The notes under the pieces were generated by a model. That model was given only the letters and a program-made list of their open reading frames with translations, ran no database searches and was not told the origin of the DNA. Below are positions 44,069-53,288 of a stretch of DNA of 64,000 bases, in pieces. The translations under genes and the position numbers were made by a program. The stretch's first letter is position 1. The number at the start of each line of letters is the position of its first letter. The stretch is from JAHRAW01 sp965226545 (lineage in GTDB: Bacteria; Pseudomonadota; Gammaproteobacteria; Arenicellales; Poriferihabitantaceae): contig OZ245364.1 of assembly GCA_965226545.1 (NCBI GenBank), positions 1,736,001 to 1,800,000 of the forward strand, read 5' to 3'.

Positions 44069-44090
44069 TCGAATAAGTGGAATCAATAAA

Positions 44091-44160
44091 GTTAATTCGT
44101 AAACGTTAATTCACAAACGTTAATTTACAAATGTTAATTCGCCAATGTTAATTCGATAAA
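44091..44160. repeat. 14-bp tandem array, five units
   Basis: GTTAATTCGTAAAC and close variants follow each other five times, just upstream of tsaB. Confidence 0.85.
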
Positions 44161-44227
44161 CTGCGCGCGACACAGTTCAACAGTTCACTCGATACACCGC
44201 ACTCGACACACTTCATCCCGCCAAACT

Positions 44228-46132
44228 TCACTCATTAAAAAACGCCCGCACTTGTTCAATCGATTGACACTTGCGCATCTTCGGCAAACTGTTAATAAAC
44301 GACCGCCCATATGATTTCGACACCACGCGCGGGTCGCACAACACCAACACGCCGCGGTCGGTTTCCGAGCGGATCAATCGTCCGGCGCCTTGCTTTAATG
44401 CGGTCACCGCGGCCGGGATTTGGATGTCGCGAAACGGATTGCCGCCGTCCTGTTCGCAGGCGCGCAGCCGGCTTTTGAGCACCGGGTCGGACGGCGCGGC
44501 GAAGGGCAGTTTATCGATAATCACGCACGACAACCGTTCGCCGGCGACATCGACGCCCTGCCAAAAACTTGCGGTCGCAAACAACACCGCATGTTCGGCG
44601 CTGCGATAACGCGCCAGCAATTCCTGTTTGGGCGCTTCGCCCTGCAAAAAAATCGACCAATCGGCGCGCGCCGCAAAATTTTGATGCGCGCGTTTCATCA
44701 TATCGATGCTGGTGAATAAACAAAACGCGCGCCCGCGACTTGCGCCGACGACTTGTTCAATCACTTTGCACAACGCCGATTCAAATTCGCGTTCGCGCGG
44801 CTCGGGCATGTGCGGCGGCAGATACAACAGCGCGTTGTTGGCGTAATCGTATTGACTATCGAAGCGTCGCGTCTCGGCCTCGTCGTCCAAACCAAGCCGC
44901 GCACAAAACGCCGTGAAGTCGTCGCCGACCGCCAGCGTCGCCGAAGTGAACACCCAAGCGACGCGGTTTTGTTGCATCATCTCGGTGAATCGTTCGTCGA
45001 TACGCAACGGCGTTGCGCAAAAGTTAACCCAGCCGTGCCCGATTTGCGCCCACTGCACCCAATCGCCGTCGCGTTGATGCAGCCAAGCGTCGAGGTTTTC
45101 CTGCAGTTGCAAACATCGTTCATGGCATCGCTGCAACGCTTCGCCTTTGCGCGCGGCTTTTTGCAGCAACACTTCATACGCCGCCAACGCGTGCGTCAAT
45201 TCGGTGCAGGCGCGCTCGAATGCATCGCTTTGCAATGTCTCCTCATCGACCGACCGCCCGGCGAATTCTTCGGTGACGCGCACAATCGCCTTGCCGGCTC
45301 GATTCAATTCGCGCGCGCTGTCGCCAAAATCCACGCCGCTTTTTTCATCGCGTTCGGCGAGTTTTACATCGTTGGTTAATTCGCCAAACTTTGCGGTCGA
45401 TAACGCAAAGCCAAAAAAATCCGATGCAATGTCGGCGATGGCGTGCGCCTCGTCAAACACCACCGCCTCGGCTTGCGGCAACAATTCGCCGAAGCCTTCC
45501 AACTTCATCGTCAAATCGGAAAAAAACAAATGATGATTGACGACGACGACATCGGCTTTCATCGCCCGCTTGCGCGCCTTGTTCACCCAGCAATCCTTAA
45601 AATCCGGGCATTCGCCGCCCAAACAATTGTCGGTGGTCGAGGTCACCAATTTCCACAACGGCGAATCCTCGCCTATCTCGGCAACCTCGGCGATGTCGCC
45701 GTCGGCGGTTTGCGCAGCCCATTTTTCAATCGCGTCAAACGAATGCGCTTCGGCTTCGCCAATCAATTCGCTCTGCCGCGTATGCACCGCCAACCGATGC
45801 TTGCATAAATAATTCGCCCGCCCTTTCAGCAACACTGCATCGAGCGGTGCGCCCAACACTTTGGCGACTTGCGGCAAATCGCGATGAAACAATTGTTCCT
45901 GCAGATGTTTGGTGGCGGTCGAGATAATCGTGCGCTTGCCGCTGACCACAATCGGCGCAAGATAGGCGAAGGTCTTGCCGGTGCCGGTCGCCGATTCGAC
46001 CACCAATCGCCCGCCGTGCTGCAATGAATCCTCGACCGCCTGCGCCATCTCGCATTGCGCAACACGCGGCGTGAAATTTTCCAGCGCGCGGTCGAATACG
46101 CCATCGGGCGCAAGGGCGGCGGCGGCTTTCAT
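44228..46132 (-). CDS. yoaA: DinG/YoaA-family ATP-dependent DNA helicase
   Basis: This is an XPD-like superfamily 2 helicase of 634 residues. Motif I is SATGTGKTFAYLAP (48-61), the DEAH box is VVFDEAHAI, and the four Cys of the Fe-S domain are in LCKHR, DNCLGG, GECPDF and DCWV. Motif VI is GAGRLIRSETDRG near the C-terminus. Length fits YoaA more than the longer DinG. It unwinds DNA during repair and replication stress. It precedes tsaB on the same strand, as yoaA does in many gammaproteobacteria. Confidence 0.92.
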   Translation of the reverse strand: MKAAAALAPDGVFDRALENFTPRVAQCEMAQAVEDSLQHGGRLVVESATGTGKTFAYLAPIVVSGKRTIISTATKHLQEQLFHRDLPQVAKVLGAPLDAVLLKGRANYLCKHRLAVHTRQSELIGEAEAHSFDAIEKWAAQTADGDIAEVAEIGEDSPLWKLVTSTTDNCLGGECPDFKDCWVNKARKRAMKADVVVVNHHLFFSDLTMKLEGFGELLPQAEAVVFDEAHAIADIASDFFGFALSTAKFGELTNDVKLAERDEKSGVDFGDSARELNRAGKAIVRVTEEFAGRSVDEETLQSDAFERACTELTHALAAYEVLLQKAARKGEALQRCHERCLQLQENLDAWLHQRDGDWVQWAQIGHGWVNFCATPLRIDERFTEMMQQNRVAWVFTSATLAVGDDFTAFCARLGLDDEAETRRFDSQYDYANNALLYLPPHMPEPREREFESALCKVIEQVVGASRGRAFCLFTSIDMMKRAHQNFAARADWSIFLQGEAPKQELLARYRSAEHAVLFATASFWQGVDVAGERLSCVIIDKLPFAAPSDPVLKSRLRACEQDGGNPFRDIQIPAAVTALKQGAGRLIRSETDRGVLVLCDPRVVSKSYGRSFINSLPKMRKCQSIEQVRAFFNE

Positions 46133-46139
46133 GAGTAGT

Positions 46140-46385
46140 GGTTAATTGGGAGTTGCAACGGTGATGACCGTGACTGTGATTGTGACGATGACAGTGACAA
46201 CGGTGACGATGACGGTAACGACGAGGTTGGAATGAACGAGGTCACTGTCACTGTTAACATTACTGTTACTGTTGATGTCAATCGCAACAATAATAAGTGA
46301 CTTAACACGTGACACAACGAGTGACCCAGTAAATAAATCGGCAAGCGACTCGGCAACCGACTCGACAATCGATTTAATAAATCAT
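46140..46385. repeat. GTGAC/GTTAC low-complexity gap between dnaJ and the helicase gene
   Basis: Words GTGACGATGACAGTGACAAC and CACTGTCACTGTTAACATTA make up the first half, then AGTGACTT/ACTCGGC words. It is of the same class as the coding stretches in tsaB and pssA. No gene is seen. Confidence 0.6.
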
Positions 46386-47495
46386 TCACGCCGCCAACTC
46401 ATTCAAAAACCGCTTAATCTTCTCAGCCCATGAATCGCTGCGCGGTGCTTGGCGTTTGCCGCCGGCGGCGACCGACTCGGCGAATTCGGCGATGAGTTCG
46501 CGTTGTTTGGCGGTGAGATGCACCGGCGTTTCGACCGACACTTTGCACAACAAATCGCCGGTTGCGCCGCTGCGCACATTGCGCACGCCTTTGTCGCGCA
46601 GGCGAAACACGCGCGCCGATTGACTGCCGGCCGGCACCTTTAATTTGGCGCGCCCCGACAAGGTTGGTATTTCCAAGGTGCCGCCGAGTGCCAAGGTTGC
46701 AAACCCGACCGGCACTTCGCACAATAAATTGTCGCCGTCGCGCTGAAAAATTTCATGCGCGGCGACGCGTATCTGCACATATAAATCGCCGCTGCCGTGT
46801 TGATTGCTTTCGCCTTCGCCGGCCACGCGCACTTGGTCGCCGTCGTCAACCCCGGCCGGAATCTTGACCGACAACTCGGATTCATCGCGCACCACGCCGC
46901 GCCCTTTGCAGGAGTCGCACGGGTCGGTAATCACCCGCCCGCGTCCTTGACAATGTCGGCAAGTTTGCTGCACCGAAAAGAACCCTTGTTGCACGCGCAC
47001 CCGCCCTTGTCCGTTGCAGGCGGTGCAGGTTTTCGGCGACGAACCGCGTCGCGCGCCCGAGCCTTTGCAATCCGCGCAGTTGACCGTTTTGGCAACGCGG
47101 ATTTTTTTGGTCGCGCCGCGCGCCGCTTCGAGCAGCGTTAACTCCAACGCATATTGCAAATCGTCGCCGCCGCGCGCGCGCCTTCGCCCGCCGCCAAAAA
47201 TATCACCGAAGATGTCACCGAAGATGTCGCCAAAGCCGCTGATATCGACATCGGCGCCGCCGGCCGCGTTTTCGACGCCGGCATGCCCGAATTGGTCATA
47301 CGACGCGCGTTTTTTCGCATCGCCGAGCACCGCATAGGCTTCCTGCGCCTCCTTAAAACGCGCTTCGGCGCCGGAATCATTTTGTGCGCGGTCCGGATGA
47401 TATTTCATCGCCAAGCGACGATACGCCTGCTTCAACTCGGCGGCAGTCGCACGGCGTTCGACGCCCAACACTTCGTAATAATCTTTTTTTTCCAT
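46386..47495 (-). CDS. dnaJ: chaperone DnaJ (Hsp40)
   Basis: The co-chaperone stimulates DnaK ATPase and delivers unfolded substrates. The J domain has YHPDRA with the HPD triad (about 32-35), followed by a Gly-rich region (FGDIFGDIFGDIFGGG), four CxxCxGxG zinc motifs (CADCKGSG, CTACNGQG, CRHCQGRG, CDSCKGRG) and the C-terminal client domain. 369 residues is normal. It is separated from dnaK by a 410-bp gap with a terminator, so it is not strictly in one operon with it. Confidence 0.97.
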   Translation of the reverse strand: MEKKDYYEVLGVERRATAAELKQAYRRLAMKYHPDRAQNDSGAEARFKEAQEAYAVLGDAKKRASYDQFGHAGVENAAGGADVDISGFGDIFGDIFGDIFGGGRRRARGGDDLQYALELTLLEAARGATKKIRVAKTVNCADCKGSGARRGSSPKTCTACNGQGRVRVQQGFFSVQQTCRHCQGRGRVITDPCDSCKGRGVVRDESELSVKIPAGVDDGDQVRVAGEGESNQHGSGDLYVQIRVAAHEIFQRDGDNLLCEVPVGFATLALGGTLEIPTLSGRAKLKVPAGSQSARVFRLRDKGVRNVRSGATGDLLCKVSVETPVHLTAKQRELIAEFAESVAAGGKRQAPRSDSWAEKIKRFLNELAA

Positions 47496-47721
47496 GGGGT
47501 AACCGGTGGCGAACTGTGGCGTATGCGGTGCGTTGCGTGAAAGGTTAATGCGTTAAGGGTTAACTTGAGTTGCAATAACGAAGTGAATTAATTAATAAGT
47601 GCGTTAATAAATGTTAACGAGCGAATTAACCGATTCATTAATAGTAAATGTATTAACACAAATGCATTAACATCAAGTGCATTAACAAATGAGTCAATTA
47701 ACCGGCGCGGATGAATGCGCC
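47496..47721. repeat. ATTAA/GTTAA tract between dnaK and dnaJ
   Basis: About 200 bases of GCATTAACA, GTTAATAA and CGAATTAAC words with loose spacing. No gene is seen; the dnaJ promoter should lie here but is not clear. Confidence 0.5.
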
Positions 47722-47742
47722 AAAAACGGGGCGCATGCCCCG
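47722..47742 (-). terminator. rho-independent terminator of dnaK
   Basis: A perfect 6-bp stem CGGGGC/GCCCCG with loop ATGC is followed by five T on the minus strand. Confidence 0.75.
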
Positions 47743-47761
47743 CTTCGGTCAACCGTCATCG

Positions 47762-47821
47762 CAATTGTCACGTCAATTGTCACGTCAATTGTCACATCAA
47801 TTGTCGCGCCAATTGCATCGG
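47762..47821. repeat. 12-bp tandem array, five units, downstream of dnaK
   Basis: CAATTGTCACGT and variants recur five times in a row. The array lies between the dnaK stop and its terminator. Confidence 0.85.
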
Positions 47822-47905
47822 CGATTGTAAACCCGCTTGTTGGCAATCGTGTTGACAATCGCATTAACAATCGTGCCGACAGTTTTGCAATCGCGACAAG
47901 CGCAT

Positions 47906-49855
47906 TTACGATTTGTCCTTGTCTTTATCCTTGTCACCGACTTCCTCGAACTCAGCATCGACAACATCATCGTCGCCCTTGGCGGCGGCGTCAGCACCGC
48001 CGTCACCGCCGGCTTGCGCATCGTCGCCTTCAGCATTCGCTTGCGCATACATTTGCTCGGCGAGTTTGTGGCTGACGGCGGTTAACGCTTGGGTTTTTTC
48101 GCCAATCGCGGCGACGTCGTCGCCCTTCAACGCCGTTTCCAATTCGCCGACGGCGGTTTCGATGTCGCTCTTTTCGCTCGCTTCGATTTTGTCGCCCAAC
48201 TCGCTTATCGATTTGCGCACGCCGTGAATCATCGCTTCGCCTTGATTGCGCGCATCGACCAACTCGCGCGCCTTGCGATCTTCCTCAGCGTGGGTTTCGG
48301 CGTCGGTAACCATCTGCGCAATCTCGGCGTCGGACAAACCGGAACTGGATTTGATGACGATTTTGTTTTCGCGCCCGGTGGCTTTGTCTTTCGCCGACAC
48401 GTTTAAGATGCCGTTGGCGTCGATGTCGAACGACACTTCAATCTGCGGCACGCCGCGCGGCGCCGGCGGAATTTCGGTTAAATCAAACCGCCCGAGCGAT
48501 TTGTTGCCGCCGGCGACTTCGCGTTCGCCCTGCAATACATGCACGGTGACCGCGCCTTGATTGTCGTCGGCGGTGGAAAACACCTGGCTCGCCTTGGTCG
48601 GTATCGTGGTGTTTTTGTCGACCAACTTGGTCATCACCCCGCCGAGCGTTTCGATGCCGAGCGACAGCGGCGTGACATCCAACAACAACACATCCTTAAC
48701 CTCGCCGCCCAACACGCCGCCCTGTATCGCCGCGCCCACGGCCACGGCTTCATCCGGGTTGACGTCGCGGCGCGCTTCCTTGCCAAAAAAATCGGCGACC
48801 AATTCATGCACCTTCGGCATGCGCGTTTGCCCGCCGACCAAAATGACATCGTCGATGTCGGTCGCGCTCAACCCGGCGTCGGATAAAGCGGTTTTGCACG
48901 GCTTGAGCGTCTGCTGCAACAATTCGTCAACCAACGCCTCGAGTTTCGCGCGCGTCAATTTCATATGCAGATGTTTCGGTCCGCTTGCATCGGCGGTGAT
49001 GTACGGCAGGTTCACTTCGGTTTGCGCCGAGGACGACAATTCAATTTTGGCTTTCTCGGCGCCTTCCTTAAGCCGCTGCATCGCCAACGGGTCGCCGCGC
49101 AAATCCATGCCTTGATCTTTTTTAAATTCATCGGCGAGATAATCAATCAACCGTCGGTCGAAATCCTCGCCGCCCAAAAAGGTGTCGCCGTTGGTCGACA
49201 ACACTTCGAATTGATGCTCGCCTTCGACTTCGGCGATTTCAATAATCGACACATCGAACGTGCCGCCGCCAAGGTCGTACACGACAATTTTGCGGTCGCC
49301 CTTGCCCTTGTCCATTCCATAAGCAAGCGCGGCGGCGGTCGGTTCGTTGATGATGCGTTTGACTTCCAGCCCGGCGATGCGCCCGGCGTCTTTGGTGGCT
49401 TGGCGTTGCGAATCATTGAAATACGCCGGCACGGTAATCACCGCCTCGCGCACTTCCTCGCCGAGATAATCCTCGGCGGTTTGTTTCATTTTTTGCAAAA
49501 TCCGCGCGGACACTTCGGGCGCGGCCATCTGCTTGCCGCCGGCTTCGACCCAGGCGTCGCCATTTTTGGCCTTGATGATTTTATACGGCATCAATGAAAT
49601 GTCGCGCTGCACGACCTCTTCATCAAACCGCCGCCCAATCAATCGCTTGACCGCAAACACCGTGTTGGCCGGATTGGTGACCGATTGACGCTTGGCCGCC
49701 TGCCCAACCAACACTTCGTTATCCTTGGTGAACGCGACAATCGACGGCGTGGTGCGATCGCCTTCGCTGTTCTCAATAACCTTCGGCGTGCCGCCTTCGG
49801 TGACGGCAACGCATGAATTGGTCGTGCCAAGGTCAATACCGATAATCTTTGACAT
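47906..49855 (-). CDS. dnaK: chaperone DnaK (Hsp70)
   Basis: This is a complete 649-residue Hsp70. The N-terminal ATPase domain begins KIIGIDLGTTNSCVAV and contains the phosphate-loop segment VYDLGGGTFDVSI; the substrate domain has LLLDVTPLSLGIETLGG. The C-terminal lid ends in DDVVDAEFEEV followed by a Lys/Asp tail, as in other proteobacteria. GAGGAAAG lies 9 bases before the start. It is followed by its own terminator and preceded by grpE. Confidence 0.98.
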   Translation of the reverse strand: MSKIIGIDLGTTNSCVAVTEGGTPKVIENSEGDRTTPSIVAFTKDNEVLVGQAAKRQSVTNPANTVFAVKRLIGRRFDEEVVQRDISLMPYKIIKAKNGDAWVEAGGKQMAAPEVSARILQKMKQTAEDYLGEEVREAVITVPAYFNDSQRQATKDAGRIAGLEVKRIINEPTAAALAYGMDKGKGDRKIVVYDLGGGTFDVSIIEIAEVEGEHQFEVLSTNGDTFLGGEDFDRRLIDYLADEFKKDQGMDLRGDPLAMQRLKEGAEKAKIELSSSAQTEVNLPYITADASGPKHLHMKLTRAKLEALVDELLQQTLKPCKTALSDAGLSATDIDDVILVGGQTRMPKVHELVADFFGKEARRDVNPDEAVAVGAAIQGGVLGGEVKDVLLLDVTPLSLGIETLGGVMTKLVDKNTTIPTKASQVFSTADDNQGAVTVHVLQGEREVAGGNKSLGRFDLTEIPPAPRGVPQIEVSFDIDANGILNVSAKDKATGRENKIVIKSSSGLSDAEIAQMVTDAETHAEEDRKARELVDARNQGEAMIHGVRKSISELGDKIEASEKSDIETAVGELETALKGDDVAAIGEKTQALTAVSHKLAEQMYAQANAEGDDAQAGGDGGADAAAKGDDDVVDAEFEEVGDKDKDKDKS

Positions 49856-50146
49856 GGTGTGCTTTCCTCAAAATTAATGAATCAAAAAAGTGTGCGTAAA
49901 AGTGTGCGTAAAAGTTTGCATAAAAGTTTACAGCGACGCCGCATTGCATTAAGTTCAACGGCGCGCTCAGATGCGTTGGATATGCGGGCGAATTAACGCA
50001 ATGCAAGTCGCCGCGAAATTGGCTCGGTCGATGATACTCGGTTGATGAGATGGTGACGGTGCTTTAGTTTATTAACGTCGACATTTAATGAAACGCGAAC
50101 CATTAATTAAACGGAAGTGAAGTGAATAAGTTACGAATTAATCGAA

Positions 50147-50899
50147 CTACGCGTCGTTACCGTCGCTTGCGACATCGCCTTGACCGTCATTGTCGTTGCC
50201 GGCATCGACTTGACCGTCGTTGCCACCGTCGACTTGGTCATCACTTGCACCGCCACCTGCAACATCACCTTGCCCAGCACAAACCACCACCATCGCCGGA
50301 CGCAACAATCGTTCATTCAATGTGTAACCTTTTTGCACGACAGTAACAATATGGTCAGCGGCAATGTCAGGCGCGGCTTCGGTGCCGATGGCTTGATGCA
50401 GTTGCGGGTCAAACCGCACACCCGGTGCGGCGGCGACTTCAGCGACCGCGAATTTGCCGAGGCTCAAATCGAATTGTTTCAATGTTAACGCCAGCCCTTC
50501 CTTCATCTGCGTAACCGCATCACCGGCGTCTTGATTTAATTCGACTTCACAAGCACGCTGCAAACTGTCGCGCACGCCAAGCAATTCCTGCGCAAAATTT
50601 TCAATCGCAAACTTACGCGCCGCCGCAATTTCTTTCTGCGACCGCCGCCGAACATTCTCGACCTCAGCACGCGCACGCAAAGATTCATCTTTGGCTTGTT
50701 CGAGCTGCGCCTGCGCCTCGCTTAACTGTGCGGATAATGCACCGTCGGACTCGGCGGCGTCATCGGCAACATCAGCACCATCGACAACTTTGTCATCACC
50801 GACATCGACGTTCCCGTCGTTATCGACATGGTCGCCATTGCCATCGGCAACCGCATCGGTGTGCGCCGATGAATTGGCTTCGGCATCAAAAGAGTTCAT
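50147..50899 (-). CDS. grpE: nucleotide exchange factor GrpE with acidic tails at both ends
   Basis: GrpE releases ADP from DnaK. The conserved part covers about residues 60-200, with an N-terminal coiled coil (ARAEVENVRRRSQKEIAAA), FAQELLGVRDSLQRA and the beta-wing segment FDPQLHQAIG..VVQKGYTLNERLLRPAMVVV. The first 50 residues and the last 45 are low-complexity Asp/Gly/Asn/Val stretches, the C-terminal one built of GNDGQVDAGND-like repeats. Such long acidic ends are not usual. ATG 50899 is chosen over the adjacent GTG 50902. A heat-shock type promoter lies 36 bases upstream. Confidence 0.94.
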   Translation of the reverse strand: MNSFDAEANSSAHTDAVADGNGDHVDNDGNVDVGDDKVVDGADVADDAAESDGALSAQLSEAQAQLEQAKDESLRARAEVENVRRRSQKEIAAARKFAIENFAQELLGVRDSLQRACEVELNQDAGDAVTQMKEGLALTLKQFDLSLGKFAVAEVAAAPGVRFDPQLHQAIGTEAAPDIAADHIVTVVQKGYTLNERLLRPAMVVVCAGQGDVAGGGASDDQVDGGNDGQVDAGNDNDGQGDVASDGNDA

Positions 50900-50934
50900 C
50901 ACAAGTTTAAGTTAAGCGGTGGAGTCACACAAAA

Positions 50935-50963
50935 AAATGGGGGCGCATCGATAAAAGGTCAAG
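50935..50963 (-). promoter_or_regulatory. sigma-32 (heat-shock) type promoter of grpE
   Basis: On the minus strand CCTTGAC (CTTGAC at 50963-50958, consensus CTTGAA) and CCCCCATTT (consensus CCCCATTT) are separated by 15 bases from CTTGAC to CCCCAT. This agrees with the RpoH consensus and spacing, and it sits in the erpA-grpE gap. Confidence 0.75.
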
Positions 50964-50981
50964 GCGGGAAGTGGCGGACAC

Positions 50982-51314
50982 CTATACAGAAAACGACGAG
51001 CCGCAACCGCAAGTCGTGCTGGCGTTTGGGTTGTTCACTAAAAACCGGCTGCCCATGATGTCGTCCAAATAATCAATCTCGGCGCCGGATAAATATTGCA
51101 TGCTGAGCATATCGACCAACACTTGCACGCCGCTCTGTTCGACTTTCAGGTCGTCGTCTTGCGCTTCGCCGTCGAATTGAAAGCCGTATTGAAAGCCCGA
51201 ACAACCGCCGCCGCGAATGAATACGCGCAACTTCAACGCCGGGTCGCCCTTGTCGGCGAGCAGTTGATGGATGCGCGCAATCGCGCTTTCGGAAATGGTT
51301 AAATCGGTTTGCAT
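50982..51314 (-). CDS. erpA: A-type iron-sulfur carrier (ErpA/IscA family)
   Basis: The 110-residue protein has the three conserved Cys of A-type carriers: one in GGGCSGFQYGF (about residue 38) and the C-terminal CGCG pair in TTCGCGSSFSV. It passes Fe-S clusters to target enzymes. The SGAEIDYLDDIMGSRFLVNNPNA segment is typical of ErpA. It lies before grpE on the same strand but the heat-shock promoter between them separates their control. Several Fe-S proteins (UDG, YoaA) are encoded in the window. Confidence 0.94.
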   Translation of the reverse strand: MQTDLTISESAIARIHQLLADKGDPALKLRVFIRGGGCSGFQYGFQFDGEAQDDDLKVEQSGVQVLVDMLSMQYLSGAEIDYLDDIMGSRFLVNNPNASTTCGCGSSFSV

Positions 51315-51519
51315 GGTCGTGAGTGAACGCCGTCAAGTTGGGCGCGATGATGCGCCTTTGCAACACGGCGGCGATTATACTAAAAAAACGCGCGCGGCAT
51401 TGCGTTAAGATGGCGTTGGACGATATGCGCGAATATGATGTTGCGTGCGCGCGATTGCAATGCCGTGCGCCGAGATTGCGCGTATCCGACGCCGCGATTA
51501 TCCAACACAACGCACCCGG

Positions 51520-53118
51520 ATGAACACTGTGGAAAATTTTGATTTCATCATCATCGGCGCAGGCTCGGCCGGTTGTGTGCTGGCGAATCGCCTGAGCGCA
51601 AACCGCGCGCATCGAGTGCTGTTGCTCGAAGCCGGGCGGCGCGACCGCAATCCGTGGCTGCATATTCCGGTCGGCTATTTCAAAACCATGCATAACCCAA
51701 AATTCGATTGGTGTTATCGCACGCAAGCCGAACGCGGGTTAAACGGACGCCGTCTTAAATGGCCGCGCGGCAAAGTGCTCGGCGGGTCGAGCGCGTTAAA
51801 CGGCTTGCTCTACATCCGCGGGCAGGCGCAGGATTATGACGATTGGGCGCGCGACAATCCCGGCTGGTCGTTTGCCGAAGTGTTGCCGCATTTTATTCGC
51901 GCCGAAGATCAAGAACGCGGCGCCGACCATTTTCACGGGCAAGGCGGCTTGCTTAAAGTGTCCGACATTCGCCTGCGCCGCGACATCACCGAATCATTCA
52001 TCATCGCCGCCGAACAAGCCGGCATCCCGTATAACCGCGATTTCAACGGCGCGGTGCAAGAAGGCGTCGGCTATTTTCAATTGACCGCATCGCGCGGCTT
52101 GCGATGCAGCACCGCCGGCTATTTGCGCGCGGCAAAAAAACGCGGCAATTTATCCGTGCGCACCGATGCGCATGCAACGCGGATTAACATTAAGGCGCAA
52201 CGCGCAGTCGGCGTCGACTATCTGCATCGCAACATCGCCCACAGCGCAACCGCCAATCAAATTATCCTGTGCGCCGGCGCAATTGGTTCGCCGCAAATTC
52301 TGCAACTCTCCGGCATCGCCGACGGCGGCTTGTGTCAATCGCTCGGCATCGCGCATCAAGCGCATTTGCGCGGCGTCGGCAAAAACTTGCAGGACCATCT
52401 GCAAATCCGCGCCGTATACAAATGTCGTCAACCGACCTTAAACGATGAGATTAACAACCCGCTGCGCAAACTATTCATCGGCGCGCAATACCTGCTGACG
52501 CGCAGCGGCCCGATGAGCATGGCGGCCAGCCAAGTCGCCATCTTCACCCGCACCGCCAAATATCTCACCCGCCCGGACATTCAATTCCATTTCCAACCGC
52601 TCAGCTCCGACAACCCCGGCGAAGGCGTGCATCCATTCTCGGCGTTCACCTCATCGGTCTGCCAATTGCGCCCAACCAGCCGCGGCACAATCACCATCGC
52701 CGCCCCCGACCCAATGACGCATCCAACCATCGCGCCAAATTATCTATCCACCGAACTCGATTGCCAAACCGCCGTAATGGCAATGAAGGTATCGCGCAAA
52801 ATCGCCGAAATGCCGGCACTCGCCGAATACATCACCGAAGAACACGACCCCGGCGACGCCGTGCGCACCGACGAAGAATTGCTCGCCCACGCCCGCAACA
52901 CGGCAACAACCATTTATCACCCGGCCGGCACCTGCAAAATGGGCCCGCGCGACGACAACGATGCGGTGGTCGACCATCGCTTGCGCGTACACGGCATCGC
53001 CGGCTTGCGCGTGGCTGATGCATCGATTATGCCAACGATAACTTCGGGCAACACCAATGCGCCGACGGTGATGATTGCGGAGAAGTGTGCGGGGATGGTG
53101 TTGGAGGATTGTTTGTGA
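51520..53118 (+). CDS. GMC-family FAD oxidoreductase (choline/alcohol dehydrogenase-like)
   Basis: The 532-residue product has the N-terminal FAD-binding motif DFIIIGAGSAGCVLANRLS, the GMC signature WPRGKVLGGSSALNG and the C-terminal catalytic region with IYHPAGTCKMGP (catalytic His) and GNTNAPTVMIAEKCA (second His replaced by Asn, as in many relatives). It should oxidise an alcohol or aldehyde and pass electrons to quinone or oxygen; the substrate is not readable. ATG 51520 is chosen since the upstream 25 codons show no family similarity. No co-directional partner gene indicates a pathway. Confidence 0.88.
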   Translation: MNTVENFDFIIIGAGSAGCVLANRLSANRAHRVLLLEAGRRDRNPWLHIPVGYFKTMHNPKFDWCYRTQAERGLNGRRLKWPRGKVLGGSSALNGLLYIRGQAQDYDDWARDNPGWSFAEVLPHFIRAEDQERGADHFHGQGGLLKVSDIRLRRDITESFIIAAEQAGIPYNRDFNGAVQEGVGYFQLTASRGLRCSTAGYLRAAKKRGNLSVRTDAHATRINIKAQRAVGVDYLHRNIAHSATANQIILCAGAIGSPQILQLSGIADGGLCQSLGIAHQAHLRGVGKNLQDHLQIRAVYKCRQPTLNDEINNPLRKLFIGAQYLLTRSGPMSMAASQVAIFTRTAKYLTRPDIQFHFQPLSSDNPGEGVHPFSAFTSSVCQLRPTSRGTITIAAPDPMTHPTIAPNYLSTELDCQTAVMAMKVSRKIAEMPALAEYITEEHDPGDAVRTDEELLAHARNTATTIYHPAGTCKMGPRDDNDAVVDHRLRVHGIAGLRVADASIMPTITSGNTNAPTVMIAEKCAGMVLEDCL

Positions 53119-53270
53119 GGGTGGTGGGGTGGCTTTGGTTTGTTGTAATTTTGGTTGGGTTGATTTTGGTTTTAATGGTGATGTGACTTTATTTCGTGAC
53201 TTTACTTAATGTGTAGGGGAATTATGTGCGACACGAGAATTGTTAGTGTGACAACTTCAGGAAAAACAAA

Positions 53271-53288
53271 ATGCGTTTGCTTCGATGA
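53271..53288 (+). CDS. candidate 5-codon upstream ORF coupled to the DUF488 gene
   Basis: AGGA (53259-53262) is spaced 8 bases from ATG 53271, and the frame M-R-L-L-R stops at TGA 53286-53288, overlapping the ATG of the DUF488 gene (ATGA). The only good ribosome-binding site thus serves the mini-ORF, and the DUF488 gene would be translated by coupling. Confidence 0.35.
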   Translation: MRLLR

